From: Varanus komodoensis
Lineage: Eukaryota; Chordata; Lepidosauria; Squamata; Varanidae
Assembly: GCF_004798865.1 (NCBI RefSeq)
Contig: NW_025335856.1
Coordinates: forward strand, 9,470,636-9,534,635
Direction of reading: 5' to 3'
DNA length: 64,000 bases
A model generated the notes under the pieces. It saw only the letters and a program-made list of their open reading frames with translations. It did no database searches and was not told the origin of the DNA. Shown here in pieces: positions 36,686-48,175 of the stretch (positions are counted from its first letter, which is position 1; every line of letters starts with the position of its first letter). The position numbers and the translations under genes are program-made.

Positions 36686-37069
36686 CAGACCTGGGCATTG
36701 TACGGCCCGCAGGCCACATCCGGCCCAATGGTTGACCCCGACTGGCCTGCAGGAGGTCACTGGCAAATTGAAAGTCAACCTTACTATGTTAAGTGCTGGG
36801 AGATTGCATATGTTGTAAATTTGCACTATATAAGTAAAATTGAATTGAATTTATTGCTCTTCATGTAATGTTAATGTTTTTGTGAATATTCATTAAATAG
36901 TGTTGTTTTGTGCTCCACATTTTCATTGTTTCATTGTAATGTTTCATTTACTGTTTCTATAGAGATCTATATTGAGCAGAGCAGTAAGTGTAGTGGTCCA
37001 GCCTTTAACAACTGTCAAAGTTTTTCATGTGGCCCCATAGGAAAATTAATTGCCCACCCTGGGCTAGAC
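36678..37069. mobile_element. Non-autonomous hAT element inserted in the L2-like LINE
   Basis: The 376-bp element (36686-37061) begins CAGACCTGGGCA and ends TGCCCACCCTG. It is flanked by the perfect 8-bp duplication GGCTAGAC at 36678-36685 and 37062-37069. The left end carries CGGCCCGCAGGCC, related to the hAT at 33634. The interior is AT-rich with no transposase. Confidence 0.92.
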
Positions 37070-37453
37070 CATTGACTATGGTATTCTCCTGGATCAGCTA
37101 TGGGCTGTGGAAAGCTCAGCATTGTGTAGGTTCTTATCCTATCCTCAGGGTCAGCTCCAGGAAGTAATGCTGGATAAACCTTCCTCTAACCCTCTTCAGA
37201 ACACCATCTTTGTTTCCAGGGTTCTTCAACATATATATGAAGCTTTTGGGAATGGTAATTTGGGGGTTTGCAGCCATGTGCCATCAGTATGCTGATGATA
37301 CGCCGTGTTATCTCCCTGTGACATCTGAACCAGGTGAGGTAGTCCAAGCGTTAGGTTATTGCCTAGACTCAGCAGTGGTTGGGATTCACCTGTGAACTGA
37401 AAGTGAATCCTGGAAAAATGTTGTTGTAGGTATGTTGTTCCTGAGTCTAGGGA
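37070..37453 (+). mobile_element. L2-like LINE ORF2, palm segment
   Basis: It starts with a second copy of the 41-bp segment that precedes the hAT. It then reads FNIYMKLLGMVIWGF, a frame shift, and CHQYADDTPCYLP at about 37276-37314. This contains the intact YADDT catalytic motif of L2-like LINEs ('FNIYMKPLGEVIRGLG..CHQYADDTQLY'). The thumb follows (VQALGYCLDSAVVG, then a LNPGKTE homologue) up to the next insertion. Confidence 0.88.
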
Positions 37454-37680
37454 GGGAGTAGGTGCTGTGTGGAGCAACGAGTGAGTGGTGGTGAGGTGCA
37501 GTGAGCAGAATTGCATGCCCCACACAGCCAGTCTTGTCGCGCACCCCGTAAGCTCGCCTGCTGCTCCCAGGTGTCCCAGAAGGCTTTCTTCTGCCACCTG
37601 TGTATGGGGAAGGTAAAACTGCTACTTCTGTTGACCTTGGGATGGGGTGCGACTTTTTTTCTTGTTTTCAGGCAGCAAAA
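37454..37680. repeat. Unidentified 227-bp dispersed repeat, copy A
   Basis: It aligns base for base with 41056-41282, with no length change and about 17 differences (about 92% identity by hand count). It interrupts the L2-like LINE. The sequence is GC-richer than its surroundings (AGTCTTGTCGCG and CGCCTGCTGCTCCCAGGTG are markers). No terminal repeats or clear target duplication are seen, and I do not recognise the family. Confidence 0.8.
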
Positions 37681-37689
37681 TGGGATAGG

Positions 37690-38060
37690 CTAATTTTTTG
37701 TTTTGAATGAGGTTGTACTCTCTATCAGGCTTGAAGTCTGGGGATACTCCTAGATCCATCACTGTCACTCGAAGCTGAAATATCTGTGGCAGCCTGGAAT
37801 GCCTCTTACCAGATTCAGCTGGTTCTTTTGCCATGGCTATTCTAGGACAGAGACAACTTGGCCACAGAGGTATCACCTCTACTAGCCTCAAAGCTGGATT
37901 ACTGCAATGAGTTCTGTGTGAGGCTCCCTTCAGTGCTGGTCCAGAAGCTGGACCCAGTGCAAAATATGGGTCCAGCCTTCAGCACATATCTGTGGGAATT
38001 CCATTAGCCCTGTATTTGCTACTGAGCTAGGTTTAATGTTTTGAGTACTAGTATAGAAAG
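37690..38060 (+). mobile_element. L2-like LINE ORF2, C-terminal segment
   Basis: It resumes with an EVWGYS..IHHCHSKLKYLW stretch. A SWITAMSSV / GLPxxxVRKLxxVQN homologue follows around 37880-37960, where the family reads '[32 protein letters not shown]'. It decays near 38060, immediately before a SINE. Confidence 0.75.
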
Positions 38061-38067
38061 CTGTAAC

Positions 38068-38285
38068 CAGGAGAGCCTGTGTCATTATTAGATGGGGATC
38101 CTGGAGATCCCGGGCTAGTTCCCGCTGTACTGCAAAGCTCACTGGGTGACTTTGGGCCAGTCAGTGCTTCTCAGCCCAACCTGCCTCATGGTTGTTGTGA
38201 GGATCAGATTGAGAGGAAGAGGAGGATTATGTAAGCCAACTTGAGTGGAAAAAAGGCAGAATCTAAATATAATACCTAAACTAAA
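38068..38285 (+). mobile_element. tRNA-derived MIR-like SINE
   Basis: A degraded head with CCCGGGCTAGTTCCCGC leads to CTCACTGGGTGACTTTGGGC and CAGTCAGTGCTTCTCAGCCC. GGTTGTTGTGAGGATCAGAT, TATGTAAGCCAACTTGAG and an AATATAAT tail follow. This is one of the better preserved copies. Confidence 0.88.
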
Positions 38286-39385
38286 TAAATATAAACCAAG
38301 AGTTTCGACCTGGACACTTGAGAGTATGACTTCTCCTTATCAACCTGCCTGGTCACTGATCCTCAGAAGTTGGATAGCTCATGGTGGAACGATCAGAGTC
38401 CACATGGAGAAGGGTCTTCTGTCCGCTGGCCCCCCATTTGTGGTACTCCCGGCTTCTTGGGTTCAACATTTTGGTGGTTTCGGCATCTCCTGAAAATCTC
38501 TTCATTGCAAGTAGCCTTCCTTGATTGAACAGCCTTGGTATTATTTGTATTCTAGTTTTCTTAAAAATTAATACAGTATTTTTATTTAATTGACCTTTTT
38601 GGTTCACAACTCTGGAATTTATTTATATGTGTAGTATATAAACATTGCAAAAGATAAATAAATCCACCTCTGCCTACTACATCATTCATAGATACAAGTA
38701 TCATTTATTCACTTGAAGCTTTATTTCTGCCAGTACACTTTCTTACCCTTCTTGCTCACTTCCATGTTTCATTGTGATTGACTTGAACACTAAGTATTAT
38801 ATTTATGTATCTGCAGTACTAATTTGCAATCCATCATGGAAATACAAATGTTAATTCCATGAAAAATGACATATCTTCCTAATTAAGCTACATGAAGTGA
38901 GGATTTCTTACTTTTTTATGATCGTTCTATTTCTTTTCTGCCTAAACTACAGCATTTTAAGGTGTCTGGTTAATGGGAATGTTAATGTAGACTCCACATC
39001 TAAGTTGTGATCGACGTACATGGAAAGGCACACTGGTTGCACTGAAACCCAGTGCTGTGATTTAAACTAACATGACTTGCATGGAAACCGGCTAGCATTT
39101 TTTTCACAGACAGTTCCTGCAGGTATCTTTGCGTGGGGAAGCATATCAGCCCTGGGCTCATTTCAACTAATTCTGGCTGATGCGCATCGTATTAATACAT
39201 GATGTAATCTCCTTAGAAGGCTCTTGGGCCATTATAGCAGAGTTTAAGTTTAACAAACAAATCCTAGTTTAACATGCTGTGTAAATTCAAGTAAAGTGTG
39301 CAATAAATGATCAATGTGTTTTAGGATTCCAAAAAATTAGAGTTAAGGATGAAGACCCTCTGAAGCGCATACCTCTTTTCGCCAC

Positions 39386-39487
39386 AGGTGGGGAGCCTGT
39401 ATCCTTCCACAAATTGCTGAAAATGCTGTTCCCATAACAGTTCACTGGCCATTCTTGCTGGAGTCAAGGAAAGCTGGAGTCCATAGA
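39386..39487. mobile_element. hAT-type MITE remnant
   Basis: ACAGGTGGGGAGCCTGTATCC and later TTCACTGGCCATTCTTGCTG follow the same small hAT family as the copy at 4150 ('ggtggggaacctgtggccctcc...ccattggccatgctggctgg'). The right inverted end is missing or decayed. Confidence 0.55.
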
Positions 39488-40739
39488 AGGCCTCATGTTC
39501 TTCCATCTCATTTTATCTGATTTCAAACAAAAGGTGTTTTGATAAGACTTTCCTTTTACCAAACAGTATTAATTCTTAGGAACAGCATGACAGTAATGTT
39601 CCCAGATAGTGGATTAAATGAATTAATATATCTCTGTGAGAAGGAAGATAGATTGAGGTAGTCAAACTGACAGATGTCAAGAAAATGTGAAAGCAGATAT
39701 GGGAGTGGAATCAGATTTGTCTGATTCTGAGATGCCTTAGCTTGATTTAAAAGCTGCCTTTAATTTTCTGGTGCCTTTCATTTTGTTTCACTAGATTTCC
39801 TAGTGTAACAAATATTTGAATAATAATAAAGCTATAGAATGTAACTTTTCTAAGATAATTTTGACAGCCCCGTTGTTCCAGCTAAATTTAGCAACCTAGA
39901 AAATTACTGATTGCCAGCACTATTTTTGGAGGAGACAAAACTGGAGCTCTGATGACAGAATATATAGTTCACCATAATAAGAAAGAAAGTTGAGGATGGG
40001 GTAATTTGAGTATCCTTAAGCCGCTTGCAGTGTGTGATAAAATATGGATGGAAGTGTCAGCTGAAAAGCAGCTGCTTCTTAAATCTAGTAGTTTATTCTT
40101 AGTTATAGGGCAGATTAATTTAATTTTGACCAAATGACTCTTAGCAGAGGTGAGCAAGTTCAAGTGCAGATGTTACCCTTGCACTGTTTTGAACATCTGG
40201 ACTTCATGCATTACACAGAAGCATTCCTGGATTTGGGATGAAGTCCATGTCTAACAAGTGTCCCAACATATATTTCCAATAAATTATCTCTGCCATTTGT
40301 TTCCTTCATTTGTATTTAGGTTTTTTGCTATAAGTTTAATATGCATCACTGGACATCTTTTTTTAAAGAAGGTCTTATCTGCAAAGTACTTCCAATACTT
40401 AGGATTTAAAAAATTACTGCTGTTGATTGGTGACTTGTCTAAAACAGCTACCTGTTGGTCATTCAACATAGAAAACACTCTCAGACATTAGTTAATAGGC
40501 CTACAGCCTTAACTATTACAGATGCTATATTAGAAAGAGGAACTTGATTGATTCTACTAAAGACTTTCAGGAGGATTAAATTAGGGAGGGATAGTATTAC
40601 ATGTATAACCTCTAATTTTTTAGGGGACACTTCAGAATTTTGTCATATAATAATTTGTTGAGAATTTAATCCAAGTTTCTGACATAAATTGCTTGACAGT
40701 TTATTCAAAACCTGAACCTGATATTAAGTCGACAGTGTG

Positions 40740-41055
40740 CTCTTTCCTCCTTCTGTGATACCACTTATGTGACAAAAACGCATACAAACCATCTCCAAAC
40801 CGGAGCTGGCTGCATCTGATGGGAGGCAGAAGGAGTTGGTGGCAGCAGGCGACTCCTCCACCCCCGGCTTCTTTGAGGGTGTTCTGGTGGCAGGGGTGGT
40901 GGGCTGGCTGGCTGGCTGCTGGTGGGAAAGGCTCCTGGCTGAGGCAGCTGGGCAAGCTACACGCTCCAGCCAACATTGCCTCTGCACATTCATTGCCATG
41001 TTTGTGTGAAATGCTGTGCTCCTCTGACGCGTTGCAGCATCTGTTTGAGTCGGCA
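40740..41055. other. GC-rich block preceding repeat copy B
   Basis: It contains GGCTGGCTGGCTGGCTGCTGG (40903-40922 region) and CCTCCACCCCCGGC. The block may be an extension of the same unidentified element as copy B, because copy A lacks it and begins exactly where it ends. A 236-codon minus-strand frame (40701-41411) crosses it and copy B, but copy A keeps a different frame open, so coding is unlikely. Confidence 0.4.
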
Positions 41056-41282
41056 GGGATTAGGAGCTGTGTGGAGCAATGAGTGAGTGGTGGTGAGGTG
41101 CAGTGAGCAGAATTGCATGCACCACACAGCCAGTCTTGTCGCGTACCGCGTAAGCTCGCCTGCTGCTCCCAGGTGCCCCGGAAGGCTTTCTTCTGCCACC
41201 AGTGTATGGGGAAGGTATAACTGCTGCTTCCTTTGACTTTGGGATGGGGTGTGACCTTTTTTCTTGTATTCAGGCAGCAAAA
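41056..41282. repeat. Unidentified 227-bp dispersed repeat, copy B
   Basis: The partner of 37454-37680: same length, same orientation, about 92% identical. Both copies stop at GGCAGCAAAA. Family unknown. Confidence 0.8.
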
Positions 41283-41799
41283 GGCCTTCGTTTGGCATTG
41301 CGTGCTTACTGTGATCTCTGCAAAGACTGTTTTACTAAATTCCATCAAGGACTGGATTGAAGAGGGTAGAGAAATTGCACTATTGCACTGAAGAGAAGCA
41401 TCATGTAACATTTCTTCTGGGAGACGTACTGTAAGGATGATGCATGGACTTGTAAAGCGCTTTGGTTTTCACCCCCTATAGAGGTCTACGGACATAAGCA
41501 TGTAGGATTTTGCAACATGTATTCAACAGAAGAATTGCACACCATAATGTTACTTCTCTCAAGTATGTTTTGTGGCGAGTTTTGCTCTCAATGTTACTCT
41601 TGTCTTAAGATACAGATTAAGCAATTGTTGACAGCAAATAGTTTAAATGCTTTAGATATGTATTTGATCATCTGCCTTTTCTGAAAGCATGAAATGACCA
41701 TGAGGCATTTATATCTGTTCTGATAACACTGTAGCCTCACCTGAATCAAGTTTAGACAAACATAATGGCCTTTGTGGCAAAGCACAGGAAAAAATATTA

Positions 41800-42401
41800 C
41801 CGTATTTTTCATTCTATAAGACACACCTGACCATAAGACGCACCTAGTTTTTAGAGGAGAGATCCATGGAAAGCTTCCTGATAATCACAGGCACATTCCC
41901 CATCACTTCCCCATGGGCTTCATTAAAAGATGGGTTGCCATTTGAAAACACACACCGACCTGTGATTAACAGCTCTCACCTGCGCCGGAGGAGGGGGGTG
42001 GAGCAGGGCACACCAAGCACGTGCCAGCCAGGTGTGGTGCAGCCGGGCTGGCAGCGTGCCGGTGGTGGTCTTCCGGGCAGCGCGGCGACGGCAGTCGCAG
42101 GTCTTCCCGGGCGGTGGGGGTGAGAAGTCCGTCTCTCCGTGCCTGCGGCCTGTGGGTTAAAGCCCGTGGCTCCTCCTCCTCCGCACCTCTCCCCCTGAGC
42201 GGCACAGCTCTCACCTGTGCCGGAGGGGAGGGCAGAGCAGGGTGCGCCGAGCGCGTGCCAGCCATGTGGTGCCACGTGGTGCAGCCAGGCCGGCAGCGTC
42301 CCGGGCATCAGGCACACACACATTTGCTCTATAAGATGCACAGACATTTCCCCTTACTTTTGAGGGGGGGAAAAGTGTGTCTTATAGAATGAAAAATACG
42401 G
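41800..42401. mobile_element. TA-flanked MITE with long inverted ends, GC-rich interior
   Basis: The left end CCGTATTTTTCATTCTATAA is matched by TTATAGAATGAAAAATACGG at the right. Subterminal blocks 'ataagacgcacctagttttta' and 'gcacagacatttccccttac' match the copy at 60917. TA precedes the left end, and the right flank is CA, perhaps a mutated TA. The interior (41975-42310) is strikingly GC- and CpG-rich and holds a diverged direct repeat of about 90-100 bp. No transposase is seen. The superfamily is uncertain, with Tc1/mariner suggested by the TA flank. Confidence 0.8.
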
Positions 42402-42824
42402 CAATTGGGTTCCTTTGGTATATGAACTGCTGCTGTGGCTTTGCAAAATGGGATGTGTGATGTATCCAGGAGCCATAAAATAGCAATGGCCCTACCCACA
42501 CTTTTTAGCTTAAAGAAAGACACAAGGCATTCATCTTCACACTACTAGCCATTTTCAAAGTACAGGAGGTCCTCTCTATCCTGAAATCCCCTGCAGACTT
42601 AGCAGTCATGAAATAAGGAGAGGGCCTCTGATGGATCAGAAACAGGTTAAAGGATCTGCATGATATAAACAGATTTGCATAATAGTCCCCTGTATCTGAA
42701 AGTAGGAGTGAGCAGTGAAATGCCCGGATTTGCTACAATAGCTATGGTTAGGGCTATCCACACTTAGGAAAAGCAGTAATTTTAATGAAGGTGTATTATA
42801 TATATAGCTAGACGGACCACTGAG

Positions 42825-43000
42825 CACCTTAATTCCTGCATTCTGTGCTAGCTGCCGCCTCCAAAGTGGTACAAGGGCAGTCTTACATAGACTGCGTTAC
42901 AGTAGTCGAATTGTGCAGTTACCTGTACATGCATCACACTCGGTAAATTACCACTGTCCAAGATTAGGGGTAGCTGGTGGGAATGGCTCCTAATAATCTA
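42825..43000 (-). mobile_element. L2-like LINE ORF2 fragment, minus strand
   Basis: The reverse complement encodes VMHVQVTAQFDYCNAVYVRL and continues PLYHF. It is a close match to the '[25 protein letters not shown]' block of L2-like LINEs, preceded by LPLILDSGN for 'LRPFLDRDSLA'. Limits beyond this block are unclear. Sequence to about 43290 may belong to it. Confidence 0.8.
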
Positions 43001-43004
43001 TTAA

Positions 43005-46000
43005 GGTCACTTGAGCTTCTTTATGGCAATGATGGGTACAGGGGCACCACCACATTACATATATACATTCCTTCATAGGAAGTTTAGGCCCATCCAGAAC
43101 AAATAAACAAGTTCTGGATCTGGGAACCATGTAGCTTTAATTCATCGGGACTTGGATGCAGCTATGAACTAGAGAACTGCAACGAAATACCAGCTTAGAA
43201 CATGTACGATCTTGTCTGACTTAAATGCTACAGAGAACTAGACTTGAGCATTATCAGCATATTGACAACAGCTCATTGCACAGCTTCTAATGACCACTTT
43301 GATGTTGTGTTGTAATGTATTGTAATTATGCCTGCTATATTTTTTGTGAAATGCTTTGAACACAATGACCAGGTTCAAATGACACACTATGGCTTGGCAT
43401 GTGTCATTTAACTCTTGACAAGCTGTGGCACCCAAGGGTGCCAGCTTGCATATGTGGCCTCCTTCAGACCATGTGTTATGCACAGGTTGTTTGACCTTCT
43501 CATAAACCACACTTGTTGGGTTCAAACAGCCCCTGAATGGATTGCATGTTCAAAATGGCAGCCAAAAGCAGCCCACACCCTCTGCAACCCTTTAATTGAG
43601 GGTTAAACTAATGGGCTGTTGTGCTATGTAAACAACCAGTATTTATTGTTGCAAATGCAGTGTACAAATAAACTGACTATTTCTACACAACTCTCAAGTC
43701 ACAGGAATGATAAAGTGCATGGATTTCTGCCTTCCGCTCTAAGCTCCTGTTCATCTTTTGTTTTTAAATTAATGACAGTAATCATCATAAGCTTATAAAG
43801 TCTCTGATGATGATCATTGCCTATTAAAACATTGCTTTCTATCTAGAGTTTTACAGTACAACCTGAATCTACAGAGTACAACAAAGTAATAGTTTAATAT
43901 CAACATTTTAGATAGATGTTTGGAGGGGAATAGCTTTATATTTTTTTCCTCTAGAATGGGAAATTCATTAGATAGGAGCCAAAGTCTTTGGTCAGTTCCA
44001 ATTGTTCTCCTAGAAGAGTTGCTGGTAATTATGCCCTTAGCACAAAAAAATCATCTTTCATAATGATTTATGCAGAATCGTTATTTGGAACAATAATTAC
44101 GTACATTGCTAATCTTGGAAGGAAGCAGGTAAAAATGGTTCGGCATATCTTGTGTTTATCTAATGTAAGCTGCTTCCCCTGGACAGGCAGAAATTCTAAT
44201 ATAGGGGTTTTCATTGCTTCTAGCATATTTTATCATAAGATTGGGTATTTTGAGCCATTTCTTTTAAAGCACAAGTAGTCTTTGGTGCATGTGTGAAAAT
44301 AATAATATTTTTATATAAAATGATGGAATGTATCCGTGCAGCTAAATATAGAAGTAAATCTTTAGAGGAGCAGAACAATTTTGATAAACTGTCCTCAAGT
44401 CTTTTCCCACTATTAATTGGTGCTACAGTTGGGTTTTCTGTTACAATGTTTTTCCTCCTCTTTTGTATGACTTGCACTGCTGAAACGGCTTAGAGTTAAA
44501 CTAAGCTATAGCTCTCTGGAGTTGGTTCACTTGAATAGACAGAATGTCTCTGGAATAAATAGGATGCATTTTTAAAGTGTTTATAAAGTGTTTAACTCCT
44601 TATACAAGGAGTTAAAGGCTCCAAAAATGTATCGCAATGTTAACAAACTGAGCCCAATAGTAAAAATGTAGTATAAGAGGAACATTGTAGTGATATTAGT
44701 ATATAGATGGGGAGTTGATTCGTAAGAACATACAGTCAAGTCCTTTTCTCTTAAACTCCTATACATTGTGAATATTTGGTTCACTTTAATAGTAATTTTT
44801 TTTAGTAGATACACTTGTGAAATGTGTTTTTGATGAAATGATGACAATCAAACTGAGCCCATTATATTTGGTTCCACTGGTGCATTTTTTTAAAGCTAGA
44901 AAATGTGAATTATCCACAGATGAGACAGAATGAATTTATATTCAGGTAACAAAGATGAAGTCTACTAGAGTTGACTAATGCTCATAGGTAAGGTACTAAA
45001 ATGATTCACTAAAAAATCTTCAAACTGAGTCATTTTTGACATATAAAAGACCTCTGGATGTGGCAAGATAGAGATTTAAACAGAATCTCACATTGCAGAA
45101 ATATAATTTGAGTAAAAACCCAAGTTAAAAATAATGGCTATTAAGGGAACAACTGATAATTAGGATTTTGGTTTAAAGATGCTATTTCTGTAAAACTGTT
45201 TAATGTCCTTACTCTTTATATACAAATGTGTCTGTCTGAAGAAACTCCACTAGAATTTGCCAGTAAATCTTGCTCTTAAAAGTTGGGTAAATATCTAATT
45301 AACATAATATACCTGTAATACTGATCAAATCATTCTTAATTATTTTTGTGGCCTTGGAGAGATCTTACTATATACAATTTTAGTAAATGTAAAAAGACAT
45401 TGAATAAAACTGCTGGAATGAGTCCAATTCCAGGTTGGGGCAAGAATATTATCTCAAACCATCCCAAGATGCCAGTAATGGGTCGGTATATAAAACCTTT
45501 AAATAAATAAATAAAATAAAATAAAATCTAGTTATTTTCTAGATTTTACATCTAGAAACAGTCATCCATGCTGTGATCTTTGTTCATGTGTCAAATAACT
45601 CATTAGAATATGTGCTCTTATATGCATAAGGACAGCTTCGAATCCAAGTTTGCTAGCATCACACTGATGATCAGGTAGCATATTGTGTATTGAGTAAAGT
45701 TTCAATTTTTGTCTTGCACATGGTTCAAATCTTAATGTAGCCATTAAAATTGAGCACTGATCAGAAGGTTGCCAAAACTATTATTACCAATCTGTATTTG
45801 AATTGCTTAATTTCTTGTTAGCTATACATCTCATGGAACAGAACATTCTTGTTGATTTTCAGACTTCCCTGGTGCAATGAAAACAGTCCCTGAGCTTGAA
45901 ATAAGTTGGTTCTGCCTGCTTCCCTGGTTTCTTTAATTAATGAAGACTACCTCAGCCTGCTTTTGACTGAAATGCCTCATTTCTTGTGTAAGGCTAATAG

Positions 46001-47230
46001 CACGGTCACTTCATTATTCCACTTTTCTTCAGTGGCATCAGCATTAGTCACTATTCTTCCAGCACTTTTTAATGGGTTCTGAGATGGATTTTTTCCAAAC
46101 TTAAACCATGGCCAACCATGACAGCTTCCATTCTATGCATTATACTGTCCTTTCAAGTAAAATTATTTAAGCAACCATGGACCATTTAATACCCATGCTG
46201 GGTTTTTTTTTTCTTTTAAAAGCAAAAACACCCTGAATTGTGCCTGCAATAGGCAGTGCCAAGTCTTTGAAGTTCTTTTTATTCTTTGCTCATGAAAATA
46301 TTTCATTATCCACAGTGCAACTCTGGATAATTAAAAAGGTCATATTGAAATACTTCTGCCTCTAGTGCAAGGCAGTATGCACTGCAGGAAAATACTAATC
46401 TAACTGGCATCTTGATCTCAAACATTTGCGCTAATGTTTCTTCAAGCACTGCTGGCATAACGTTATGCCTTCAAATATTGCATGGATCCTTCCCCCCCCC
46501 CCTTCTTACAGAAGCAAATCGAGGGCATTCTGACACACTCGACTAAAGATGCCTTTGAACTACATTTGCACTCTTTGTGCCTCGTATGGTGCCATTATGG
46601 GATAGAGAGAAAGCAGAAGAGTAAACTGTTTGTGGCTGGCTAGGGTTTTATTCATGTGACAAACTGAATTGCAAACAGGATGCACTCACGGAAAAAAAAA
46701 ATGGTCAAACTTTCCTAATAGATCATGGCCTTCCAAATCTTTTCATTATATGGTGATGTCATCTTTACTATGTTGTATGGGAAATCATCTTGGGAAATTC
46801 GAACTTCTTAATTTATATCAAGCCTTCTCTAGTGGGCAAACAGGTTAGTAGTTTGAAGCATACTGCCAGTAGCCAAAACCTTTGGAAGTTAGTTTAACTT
46901 AGCTTCAATAGATGTGAATTAATGATATACTCTTCCTAAACAAAGCCACTAGTCCATTACTGGTGTGTTGGGCCATTCTTCTGATCTATGAAATGTAATT
47001 CTTTAGTACTTTGTGTCAGTTATGAAGTTTGTCTTTCAAAGAAATGGTGTAATTAGAACCTGTAATTTTACCTACCTAAACTAAGGTCAGTCTGAACTCA
47101 AGCAGTTACTGGATGATAATCGGAGTGACTTTATGTAGGATTGTCTGTTTTATTTCTCTCTCTTTCTCCATGCTTTAAAAACAAACACTGAATTTGGAGA
47201 GATAATTTGCTGGGCACATGAGTCTTTCCT
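43005..47230. other. Unique stretch within the putative intron
   Basis: AT-rich. It contains a perfect 11-bp hairpin (44591-44616), a LINE/SINE A-rich tail (45470-45530, GGTCGGTATATAAAACC followed by AAATA units) and C11 (46492-46502). No exon is recognised. Confidence 0.5.
44591..44616. other. Perfect 11-bp hairpin
   Basis: TTTAACTCCTT and AAGGAGTTAAA pair exactly around the 4-base loop ATAC. Upstream AAAGTGTTTATAAAGTGTTTA is a direct repeat. Confidence 0.85.
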
Positions 47231-47236
47231 GAAATT

Positions 47237-47315
47237 TCATTCATTCATTCATTATTTGACTTGTATGTCACATGTCTCTCTGGGCGGCTCACAATAGTAG
47301 TTAAAATAACAATTA
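47237..47315 (-). mobile_element. LINE 3' tail (L2-like), minus strand
   Basis: An ATTC repeat followed by CTCTCTGGGCGGCTCACAAT is the reverse complement of the 'gggcggtatataaat' L2-like 3' tail. Confidence 0.6.
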
Positions 47316-47347
47316 TGTTATCTACTCTTTTTCATGAGGCTGGTGAG

Positions 47348-47805
47348 CAGTGGTTCCCAAGTGCTTTTGCTTTCTATGACCCATACTCCTAGAAAATTTT
47401 TGAACCACTTATAGTACTGCAGGGGAATGAATTGGACTTACAAAAGAAAAGCTTTTATCTCAGTGTTTAACATTCAAATATAAATTGAGCAATTAGCAAA
47501 AAGTGTAAACAGTAGAATCAATCCCAATTGTGAACATAAAATTCAATGACTTCTTTGTTCCTGCTTCTCATTCCCGATTTCATCAAAATGTGGGACTTTC
47601 CTGCTGATTGTGATCCACAAGCCCACCTGTGGAGTCAGGCAATTCCCAGATTTTGTCTTGATTGACAAACAAGAAATGAATCCGAATGCAAACAAAAAAT
47701 AATAAATAACTCTATCATTGGGATATTTTTTGGCAAATTGTGATGCAGCCTTCTTCTTTGTTTCCCCTCCTGAAATGCCATCGCACACCCCCTGGGTGAG
47801 AATGA
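47348..47805. mobile_element. Old hAT element (non-autonomous)
   Basis: CAGTGGTTCCCAAGTGCTTTT and CTATGACCCATACTCC at the left are the classic Charlie-like hAT start. CGCACACCCCCTGGGTGAGAA at the right matches the usual 'cccccTGGttGAGAAccactg' end. The target duplication has decayed. No transposase frame. Confidence 0.7.
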
Positions 47806-47940
47806 GAGTGAGAGCTGGACTAGGGAGACCTGGCTTCAAAGAATGAATTAAGCTATGGTCTTCTCACAGGATGACTTTGAACCACCAGTTACATTTCACT
47901 TTAACCTACTTCACTGTTGTACCTTGGTCTTACCCAGTTA
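47806..47940 (+). mobile_element. Degenerate tRNA-derived SINE
   Basis: GAGCTGGACTAGGGAGACCTGG, ACAGGATGACTTTGAACCACC, TTTAACCTACTTCACTGTTGT follow the same SINE order as the copy at 48494, with many substitutions. Confidence 0.6.
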
Positions 47941-48109
47941 AACAAATCAACATAATTGTTGATCCCAGGCTAATTTGGTCTTGGTTGACATTCAGCATAT
48001 GAATTTGGTAGAAGCAACTGCATTTCACTGTAGTGCTCATTATAAAAGGGCACACGGAATGTTACACTGAAAAATAGAGTCAGAACAGCAGAATAAATAA
48101 GTACATTCA

Positions 48110-48175
48110 TGAAGTTCTTTGTTGTCATGGTCTCTGTGCATCACACGTGTGGACTTTGCCACATAGTGCAAGGTC
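48110..48175 (+). repeat. Dispersed repeat with GGTCTCTGTGCATC core, copy 2
   Basis: TTCTTTGTTGTCATGGTCTC and TGTGCATCACACGTGTGGAC share order and orientation with copies at 20985, 50975 and 59215. Confidence 0.5.

Noticed and set aside
40701-41411. Minus-strand open frame of 236 codons, the longest in the window
   Set aside because: It spans unidentified repeat copy B and a GC-rich block, shows no domain, and the matching copy A keeps a different frame open. GC-rich low-stop composition explains it.
41975-42310. CpG-island-like block as a possible promoter
   Set aside because: It is bounded by MITE inverted ends and internally duplicated, so it is transposon cargo. No exon follows.
41966-42392. 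Overlapping open frames on both strands of 99-123 codons
   Set aside because: They lie in the GC-rich interior of the MITE and are open on both strands, which is a composition effect.
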